39,282 nucleotides of DNA from Patescibacteria group bacterium (GTDB lineage Bacteria > Patescibacteria > Microgenomatia > Levybacterales > UBA12049). The stretch is from assembly GCA_023381035.1 (NCBI GenBank), contig JAMCTK010000065.1:1-39282 (forward strand). The letters are read 5' to 3'. Under the pieces are notes generated by a model, which made no database searches, was not told the origin of the DNA, and saw nothing but the letters and a program-made list of their open reading frames with translations. Every line of letters starts with the position of its first letter. Position 1 is the stretch's first letter. Made by a program: the position numbers and the translations under genes. Shown here in pieces: positions 33,569-39,282 of the stretch.

Positions 33569-34351
33569 TTATTTTCCTACTACTCTTGATAAAACTTCCT
33601 TGCATAACCCTTTAGCTTTTACATCTTCTCTCAGAGATAAATAAAAGTTTAAATCTTCAGTATTGTCCAATGCTTTCTTAATAAATTTACTCAAGTAATT
33701 CTTTGAAGTATTATCCGGGCAGACGAGAATTATTTCTGGAAAAGGATTTTTATTGTGGTCTTGCCAGTAATTATTCTCATAATAATTTAAATATTGTCTT
33801 ACTCTTTTTCGAAGAATCATTCTTGGAGGCAAATCATCAAATATGTCTAAAAAATATCTTTTTGAATTATTGTTAGATTCTATCGAGAAGTATGCATCAG
33901 GTTCGGGAAGAACAACGTATTTGATTCCTAAAAGATTAGTTTCTGTTAAAAAGTTTACCTTAACATTTCCATCCCTTGTTAACTTTAAAAGAGAAATAAA
34001 GATATCGGCATTAAGCATGCAATGGTTTCTGAATTTTCTGGATAAAGCTTTTTCCCGGTAAACTCTTTTTAAAAGTTTTATGTTAATTCCCTCGTGTTTA
34101 TAAGTTTCAAAATATTTTTTACTTTTAGAGTCCAAATAATAAGTGGTTGGAGATGAAGCAAATTTTTTTGAGTATTCTTTTCTAAGATATTTTTCTTCAC
34201 ACAAGTAATTTAACCATTCAATTAATCTGTTGCGATATTTTTTATTTAAGATTTGCTGAAGTTGTTGAGTATTTAAGAATCGGAATTGGTATATAAGAAT
34301 TAGGATAGTGTCCAGTTGAGGTTTTAATTTTTTAAGCGTTTGTTTCTTCAT
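33569..34351 (-). CDS. Replication-relaxation (Replic_Relax) family-like protein
   Basis: This 260-residue protein begins with a winged-helix-like segment (LILIYQFRFLNTQQLQQILNKKYRNRLIEWLNYLCEEKYLRKE), followed by a second domain with YYLDSKSKKYF and a nuclease-like part with strands such as RYFLDIFDDLPPRM and EIILVCPDN. This matches the Replic_Relax family in conjugative and replicative elements of Gram-positive and Patescibacteria. It probably binds DNA at a transfer or replication origin. It lies downstream of the coupling ATPase gene on the same strand. Family call is moderately sure; a nicking activity is not shown. Confidence 0.65.
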   Translation of the reverse strand: MKKQTLKKLKPQLDTILILIYQFRFLNTQQLQQILNKKYRNRLIEWLNYLCEEKYLRKEYSKKFASSPTTYYLDSKSKKYFETYKHEGINIKLLKRVYREKALSRKFRNHCMLNADIFISLLKLTRDGNVKVNFLTETNLLGIKYVVLPEPDAYFSIESNNNSKRYFLDIFDDLPPRMILRKRVRQYLNYYENNYWQDHNKNPFPEIILVCPDNTSKNYLSKFIKKALDNTEDLNFYLSLREDVKAKGLCKEVLSRVVGK

Positions 34352-34466
34352 TGTCCTGGTAGAGAATTATTTTCTCCTTATATTTATATAAGAATATAGA
34401 TGTAATAAATTTTCTAAATTTAGCTTCATTTTTATGAATATTCGGTATATATAGGTATATACATTT

Positions 34467-37049
34467 TTAGGTTAAAATTCCGACAGTTTGGGAACTGGTA
34501 TCTTGAACAATTGATTCGATCTTTGGTTTATAAATCTCAGGTTTTTTATAAACTATTGCGTATTTATTTCTTGATCTTTGAATAAGTTCTTCAATTTTTC
34601 CATCGTCTTTTGTGGTTTTTAAAAGTAGTGTTTGTCCTGAAAAAGATTCTTCCGGATCAACGGCGGAAATTTTAATGTAAAAGTGATAACGGGGAAGATT
34701 TGCGATGTCTCCTTTTTCTATATACGGGTAAAACTGAGGAAGCATTAATTTTTCATCGTCGGGATTAGCGCTTCTAAAAGAAATAACCGTTCCAACGTTG
34801 GCCAAAATAACGTTTACGAGATTTCTGTCCTTTTGTTGAGAGGTAGACTGCTCGGCCATTATAAGATAGGTCTTGTATTTTCTTGCTTCTGACATCATTT
34901 GGATAAACGAAGGCGTAGCAAAATTCTGAAATTCGTCTACATAGAGATAAAAAGGCTTTCGTTCAGATGGTGCCATTCGTGCTCTTTTTAAAGCAGCAAG
35001 TTGAATTTTTGTAATTATCATTATTCCTAATACTTCTGACGTGTCTTCACCTAGTTTCCCTTTCGCAAGGTTGCAGATAAGAATTTTTCTTTTGTTTAAA
35101 ATATCATCAAAATTTAAAGTAGATTTTTTCTGTTCTAGTATTCTTCTTGCAGAAGGAGAAAAAAGAAATCTTCCTATTCTTGCAGCAACAGGGGAAATCA
35201 TTTTTACTTTTTGGTAATCCCCTGCTTTGCCGTATTCATATTTCCAAAAGTTTTTTAGATTTTCATCCTCAAGTTTGGCCACTGCTTTCTTTTGAAACGG
35301 CGGGTTATTTAAAAGATCGTAAATTGTAAAAAGAGTGGGATCTTCTAATGTTAAAGCAGTTTGAATAGTATTTCTTAAGATATACTCTATTCGGTGTGCA
35401 TGACCGCCAATTGAATCAGCAAAGACTTTTCTAAATAAAGAAATAACGCTTTCGGTTATGAACTCTTTTTCTCTTAATTGATCATCTTCGTCTAACCCTG
35501 GAGTTAATTCTAAGAGATTTATTCCAACAGGATATTTTAAATCGTCGGGGTTAAAATAAATAAGATCGTCTTTTCTCTCTTCTGGAACGCATGAGAGTAA
35601 TGTATCCGCTAAATCTCCATGAGGATCAACGACTGCCAAACCTTTTCCGGATTGCATGTCCTGGTTAATCATTGAAAGAATCATTGTTGATTTTCCTGAA
35701 CCGGTAGCTCCGATAATATACATATGTTTTTCTCGTTCTTCCTCGGTTAATCCTATTTTGGTCGTTGTACCTCCGTATGTATTTTCTGCAAAGACAACGT
35801 CTAAGTCTCTGTCTTTTTTAAGCGATAACGGAGCAGGTAATTCCTTGCAATGATTTTTAACTATATCTTCTGTCTTAGTGGTTCTTGTAAATGGAAAATG
35901 ATAGATATCAGAAACTTCAGAGACAGACATTATGGATTTATTAAAGACTGATTGCAGTCTTTTCTGAAAGAGAAATTTTCTAACTCTTTTTTCAAGATTA
36001 AGTTTGGTTTTGACAGGTATCATTGATTGATTAGGAGTTACAGAAAACTTTGAGATAGAAGAAGCAAAGCCTTTACTTCTTTCGTTCAAGTCATTCTTAT
36101 CATTTACCGAAATTAATAATCTTATACTTGTTTCAAAAAGCAGTTCCTCAAGTTTTTTATTGATGGAGTTGACAATATTTTGTTCAAAACTTGATTTAGA
36201 TGAAATTTTATTTTTTCCAGAGAGGCTCGGGAAAGGAGTGTTTCCATTTGTATTTAAATTAGAAACTACCCAAAACGGAACAGAAACTACGAGGTATAAA
36301 CTTCTAGTCAGCAAGTATAGAAAGGTAGAAGTATGATTATTTGATTTTAGACCGGATAATACATATTTATCGTAAATGATTTGATTGTAAATTTTTCTCG
36401 CTTCTTGAGATTTTGTTGGAGAAAGAATAATTTGGAGTGATATTAATTCGTCTTTAGAGAGTTTCGTCATCATTCCGGTTAAATATGCAATAGGATCATG
36501 CTCAGATAATTGGTTCTGATTATTTAAAGGAAATGCAAAATGATTTGAAAGTTTAAATTCAAGAATTTGAAAATTTCCCCCCGAATAAGAAAGATAATCA
36601 TTTGTGTTTTTTAAAGTTACCTGAGGAAGATAGGATAGAATGCTTCTTTTTAAATTACCAACATCCTTTTTGTTTGTCTTAATAATGTATCTTATGCCTT
36701 CATTTCTGGAGGAAGCAATTTCAAAGGATAAAACCGTTCTTTTTCCTATTATTTTGTCCCAGAAGCTCCTATGACTTGCTAGTCCATGAATGAGAGAAAA
36801 TAACTGCTGTGTAGAATACGACGATTGTTCTGTTCTTGATGGAGGCGTTAATTCGAGAAAAACTGGTTCTTCTTTTAGCAATTTGAGAAAGAGAATAACT
36901 TTCCTAACTATAAGAATAGAAATAATAGCTATTAGAGATGAAGCAAATACGAGGGTTAAATTTTGGATAACACCAGGATTTAAATGAGGCGAGCCTCTTA
37001 GAATAGAGTTAATTAACTTTCCTGCTTCAAGCCCTTGAAAGTCTTTCAT
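34467..37049 (-). CDS. TraD/VirD4-type coupling ATPase
   Basis: This 860-residue protein has a membrane segment (about 26-54), a long N-terminal domain and a helicase-type ATPase core: GATGSGKSTMILSMI (Walker A, near residue 447), LAVVDPHGDLAD, NLAKGKLGEDTSEVLG and FYLYVDEFQNFATPSF (Walker B, near 700), with IMAEQSTSQQ as the sensor strand. The size and N-terminal anchor fit conjugation coupling proteins of the DUF87/TraG-like kind, which link the DNA-protein complex to the secretion channel at 13.8-18.9 kb. Its own -10 (TGTTATACT, minus strand, 37089-37097) is in the region shared with the recombinase operon. It is unusual in being 15 kb from the other secretion genes. Confidence 0.87.
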   Translation of the reverse strand: MKDFQGLEAGKLINSILRGSPHLNPGVIQNLTLVFASSLIAIISILIVRKVILFLKLLKEEPVFLELTPPSRTEQSSYSTQQLFSLIHGLASHRSFWDKIIGKRTVLSFEIASSRNEGIRYIIKTNKKDVGNLKRSILSYLPQVTLKNTNDYLSYSGGNFQILEFKLSNHFAFPLNNQNQLSEHDPIAYLTGMMTKLSKDELISLQIILSPTKSQEARKIYNQIIYDKYVLSGLKSNNHTSTFLYLLTRSLYLVVSVPFWVVSNLNTNGNTPFPSLSGKNKISSKSSFEQNIVNSINKKLEELLFETSIRLLISVNDKNDLNERSKGFASSISKFSVTPNQSMIPVKTKLNLEKRVRKFLFQKRLQSVFNKSIMSVSEVSDIYHFPFTRTTKTEDIVKNHCKELPAPLSLKKDRDLDVVFAENTYGGTTTKIGLTEEEREKHMYIIGATGSGKSTMILSMINQDMQSGKGLAVVDPHGDLADTLLSCVPEERKDDLIYFNPDDLKYPVGINLLELTPGLDEDDQLREKEFITESVISLFRKVFADSIGGHAHRIEYILRNTIQTALTLEDPTLFTIYDLLNNPPFQKKAVAKLEDENLKNFWKYEYGKAGDYQKVKMISPVAARIGRFLFSPSARRILEQKKSTLNFDDILNKRKILICNLAKGKLGEDTSEVLGIMIITKIQLAALKRARMAPSERKPFYLYVDEFQNFATPSFIQMMSEARKYKTYLIMAEQSTSQQKDRNLVNVILANVGTVISFRSANPDDEKLMLPQFYPYIEKGDIANLPRYHFYIKISAVDPEESFSGQTLLLKTTKDDGKIEELIQRSRNKYAIVYKKPEIYKPKIESIVQDTSSQTVGILT

Positions 37050-37112
37050 GCTTTAGGGCAGAAACCAGGCAGAAGAAATATTAGCGGTAGTATAACACAT
37101 ATTTCGGGGTAC

Positions 37113-37158
37113 TTGACAACTATCGATATCTAGATATATACTATCTATATCTCGATAG
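37113..37158 (+). promoter_or_regulatory. Recombinase operon promoter overlapped by a 39-base dyad
   Basis: TTGACA (37113-37118), 18 bases, TATACT (37137-37142). The imperfect dyad 37120-37158 (outer arms CTATCGA/TCGATAG, 15 of 19 positions paired) covers the spacer and the -10. It also lies upstream of the divergent coupling-ATPase promoter, so one regulator could govern both. Confidence 0.7.
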
Positions 37159-37170
37159 TATTATCCAAGC

Positions 37171-37524
37171 ATGACCTTAAACACTCAACAACTACTCATA
37201 CCAGAAGAAAGAATAATTACTCCCCTAGTTCCCGTTTTAAATAATATTGCTCCTAAAAATCATCCTAAAATTACACTAGAAACAACTCCTGAGTTTACAG
37301 AAGTATTGGATAATTTATTTCCGGAACAAAAACATCAAGATAAAAACATCCAGACTGCGAAAAAAATTCTTGGTCCCCTAGCCGATTTATTTACGGAAGA
37401 GGGATTGAAAGAAGTGGTAGTTGAGATAGAGTATCTAACCGAAAGTTGGCTCGATGATTTTGAAAGAAAAATTTTTAACGGACAAACTCTTAATGAATTA
37501 CTGCATGAGAAAGGAGGAGAATGA
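37171..37524 (+). CDS. Unknown small protein co-transcribed with the recombinase
   Basis: I do not recognise this 117-residue acidic protein. The N-terminal half is extended and Pro-rich; the C-terminal half is helical (FLPEQKHQDKNIQTAKKILG-like, then LADLFTEEGLKEVVVEIEYLTESWLDDFERKIF). It overlaps the recombinase start by 4 bases (ATGA), so coupled translation is likely. Such small partners can be recombination directionality factors, but it has no visible HTH or basic patch, so that is only a possibility. Confidence 0.6.
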   Translation: MTLNTQQLLIPEERIITPLVPVLNNIAPKNHPKITLETTPEFTEVLDNLFPEQKHQDKNIQTAKKILGPLADLFTEEGLKEVVVEIEYLTESWLDDFERKIFNGQTLNELLHEKGGE

Positions 37525-39107
37525 ATAAAATTTATGAAAACGGAAAGCGGGCGGTTATTTATCTCAGGGTTTCAACCGAAGAACAGGTAGATAATTTTTC
37601 CCTAGATACTCAAGAGGAGATATGTAGGAAGGAGGCCGATAAGAAAGGATATGAAGTTATTGAAGTTTTTAGAGAAGAGGGACGATCAGCTAAAAGCATT
37701 TTAGGAAGGCCGGTACTTATAAAACTGATTGAATTTTGCAGAAAGAAAAATAATTCCGTTCAGGGTGTTTTTGTTTACCGATTGGACAGAATTTCAAGAC
37801 AAACTGCAGACTATCTTGCCATAAGAAAGAAGTTAGCCGAGAAAAACGTTACCATAATTTCCGCAACTGAACCAACCGGAGACAGCCCCACTGAGAAATT
37901 GGTAGAAACTATTCTTGCCGGATTTGCTCAATTGGATAATGACATAAGGTCTGAGAGGTCAAGAAATGGCCTTAGAGCAAGGTTTTTATCAGGAATGCTA
38001 GTTACTGGCCAAGTTCCACTTGGTTATTGTTTACAGGGCGGATATGCCGTTAAAGACCCGAAATCATGGGATTTAGTGAAAAAATCATGGGATTTAATGG
38101 CAACAGGCACTAAAAGCCTTTCTGAAATGGCCAAAATAATGACCGGATGGGGTCTAAGAGGATGTTATAAAAAACGCGAATATGAGATCACAATGCAAAA
38201 AGCAGATGTTATTTTTAGGAACGCGTTTTATATGGGGCTTTTGTCGTCTAAAACTTATAAAGAGCAAATACGAGGACTGCATGTCCCAATGATTACGGAA
38301 GAACAATTTTATAAAGTGCAGGCAATTTTAGACGGAAGGAATTTAAACAAAATAGCCCTTGCAAAGAGAAATTTTTCAAACCCGGATTTTCCTTTAAGAA
38401 GAGTTGTAAAATGTGGAAAATGTGGCATGGGACTTACAGGAGCTTGGAGTAAGGGAAGACGAGCAAAATACGCTTACTACAGATGTGGCGGAAAATGTTC
38501 TTCAACTTCAATCAGCGTAAGTACTCTTGAGAACTCAGTTTTAGATCTATTAAAAGAAATAACTCCTAAAAAAGAATGTTTAAATTTATTTATTGCTTTT
38601 ATTCATAAAACTTACCAAGAAAGACTTTCGAGATTAGTAAAAATTAAAAATGAAGCTGACGAGGAGATCCTAAAGATAAAAAATCTTCGAAGGGTATTAG
38701 TGCAAAAAAATATAGAGGGAGTTTATTCGGATGAAATATTTAAAGAACAAAACGCAATATTAGAAGACAAAATGTTACAAGCTCAAGTTGCAAAGGATGA
38801 CGCTACAATAGATAAATACAATATTGATAGCGTTACCTCTTTTATTAAAACTTTACTTGCCGATTTAGGTGAAAGCTACAAAAGGGCAAATTTAGCGCAA
38901 ATAAAAGTGCTTCTCGGTTCAATCTTTCCCACAGGATTGGCTTGGAACTATAATGGAACATTGAACCACTCGATTAGCCCGATTTATCAAGCTATTCGAA
39001 CGCTTAATGAGGACAAGCTCGTATCTTGTGCCGAGAGTGTGAGTCGAACACACATAGCCTGTTCTTCAGACAGGTGCCTTGACCACCTTGGCTATCTCGG
39101 CAGCTAA
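37521..39107 (+). CDS. Large serine recombinase (integrase) of the element
   Basis: This 528-residue protein has the resolvase catalytic domain (VIYLRVSTEEQ with Ser18, YRLDRISRQ with Arg87 and Arg90), a Recombinase domain (GLRARFLSGMLVTGQVPLGYC...), a zinc ribbon (CGKCGMG near 296 and YYRCGGKC near 322), a long coiled coil (about 370-440) and a C-terminal tail. It cuts and rejoins att sites without needing homology. Its last 25 or so codons (AESVSRTHIACSSDR...YLGS) are antisense to tRNA-Phe, placing the right-hand att site inside the gene's end. So the tail may differ in the excised circle. It follows the 117-residue gene with an ATGA overlap. Confidence 0.93.
   Translation: MNKIYENGKRAVIYLRVSTEEQVDNFSLDTQEEICRKEADKKGYEVIEVFREEGRSAKSILGRPVLIKLIEFCRKKNNSVQGVFVYRLDRISRQTADYLAIRKKLAEKNVTIISATEPTGDSPTEKLVETILAGFAQLDNDIRSERSRNGLRARFLSGMLVTGQVPLGYCLQGGYAVKDPKSWDLVKKSWDLMATGTKSLSEMAKIMTGWGLRGCYKKREYEITMQKADVIFRNAFYMGLLSSKTYKEQIRGLHVPMITEEQFYKVQAILDGRNLNKIALAKRNFSNPDFPLRRVVKCGKCGMGLTGAWSKGRRAKYAYYRCGGKCSSTSISVSTLENSVLDLLKEITPKKECLNLFIAFIHKTYQERLSRLVKIKNEADEEILKIKNLRRVLVQKNIEGVYSDEIFKEQNAILEDKMLQAQVAKDDATIDKYNIDSVTSFIKTLLADLGESYKRANLAQIKVLLGSIFPTGLAWNYNGTLNHSISPIYQAIRTLNEDKLVSCAESVSRTHIACSSDRCLDHLGYLGS
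39029..39101 (-). tRNA. tRNA-Phe (anticodon GAA), overlapped by the recombinase 3' end
   Basis: Minus-strand cloverleaf with acceptor GCCGAGA/TCTCGGC, anticodon stem CCTGT/ACAGG around CTGAAGA (anticodon GAA), T arm GTGTG-TTCGACT-CACAC and discriminator A. No CCA is encoded. Its 3' end faces the element, the usual orientation for integration into a tRNA gene. Confidence 0.95.
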
Positions 39108-39114
39108 CCTCAGT

Positions 39115-39120
39115 ATTATA
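39115..39120 (-). promoter_or_regulatory. Extended -10 promoter of tRNA-Phe
   Basis: Minus-strand TGATATAAT (TGn plus TATAAT) lies 13 bases before the mature tRNA 5' end and just past the recombinase stop. A short TCAAT/ATTGA repeat lies upstream. No good -35. Confidence 0.6.
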
Positions 39121-39200
39121 TCAATAATTGTACATTGATTTCCATACCCCAGATTTCTCTGAATTTCAATCTAAAATTAATCCCATAGGAAAATTGGGGG

Positions 39201-39230
39201 TTGACAAAGAAAACCTAAATATTTTAGGAT
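39201..39230 (+). promoter_or_regulatory. Promoter for the gene at the right edge
   Basis: TTGACA (39201-39206), 18 bases, TAGGAT (39225-39230). The expected start is near 39237, inside the palindrome described next. Confidence 0.6.
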
Positions 39231-39234
39231 TCAG

Positions 39235-39255
39235 ATATCCCCCACCAGGGGATAT
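39235..39255. promoter_or_regulatory. Perfect G/C-tract palindrome before the edge gene
   Basis: ATATCCCC-CACCA-GGGGATAT, eight paired bases around five, ends 3 bases before the ATG. It resembles the C-tract/G-tract dyads bound by CsoR/RcnR-family repressors, or could fold as an RNA hairpin over the start. Confidence 0.55.
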
Positions 39256-39258
39256 ACA

Positions 39259-39282
39259 ATGAATAAGAAATTTCTATTAGGG
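39259..39282 (+). CDS. Start of an unidentified gene, cut by the window edge
   Basis: ATG at 39259 opens MNKKFLLG, in place behind a promoter and palindrome. The basic then hydrophobic start could be a signal peptide. Only eight codons are visible. Confidence 0.4.

Noticed and set aside
34430..34460. GGTATATA direct repeats as replication iterons
   Set aside because: Only two AT-rich copies; more likely chance or a small operator.
1..39282. CRISPR array or insertion sequence
   Set aside because: I saw no regularly spaced repeats and no transposase gene.

Overview
The window looks like a piece of a Candidate Phyla Radiation (Patescibacteria) genome, most likely of the Microgenomates type. 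This is an inference from gene style: AT-rich DNA, a short trigger factor with no recognisable isomerase domain, a giant DUF2341/LamG surface protein, a VirB4 split in two, and many promoters whose -10 box lies within about 6-12 bases of the start codon. TGA serves as a normal stop and the standard code works throughout. I could run no database search; family names come from motifs I can read.

Bases 1-8.3 kb look like host chromosome: the start of an unknown gene, trigger factor behind tRNA-Leu(TAG), two paralogous secreted lysozyme-like proteins, one 1891-residue six-LamG surface protein, and tRNA-Gly(GCC). Bases 8.3-13.8 kb are accessory: a LysM/transglycosylase, a DUF1906-type GH25-like enzyme, an M78-like metallopeptidase, an unknown gene, a single-HKD phospholipase-D-type nuclease, an XRE regulator, and a compact two-gene CBASS-type anti-phage module (CD-NTase plus S-4TM pore effector).

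Bases 13.8-19.1 kb hold a minus-strand type IV secretion operon (pilin, pilin-VirB6-like fusion, PrgI, TraC-like N-terminal half, VirB4 ATPase, M23 peptidase), driven by a promoter followed by a GNRA-loop terminator. Bases 19.1-32.8 kb are a metal-handling island. Its copper part has CsoR, a BlaI/M56 repressor-protease pair, DUF1573, CcdA, a DsbA-like protein, an HMA chaperone, an HMA-DsbD-like-cupredoxin fusion, CopA with an unusual C-terminal extension, DUF2933, DUF5676, SRPBCC and SHOCT proteins. It ends with a P1B ATPase under a CmtR-like ArsR repressor. Three copper promoters share the dyad CTACA-N3-TGTAG.

Bases 32.8-39.1 kb carry a structured non-coding region, DUF2958, a replication-relaxation-like protein, a TraD/VirD4-type coupling ATPase, and a large serine recombinase whose last 25 codons or so are antisense to tRNA-Phe(GAA). 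With the secretion genes, this makes the right-hand part a probable integrative conjugative element inserted at the 3' end of tRNA-Phe, carrying copper/heavy-metal tolerance and possibly CBASS as cargo. I did not find the left attachment site or a canonical relaxase.
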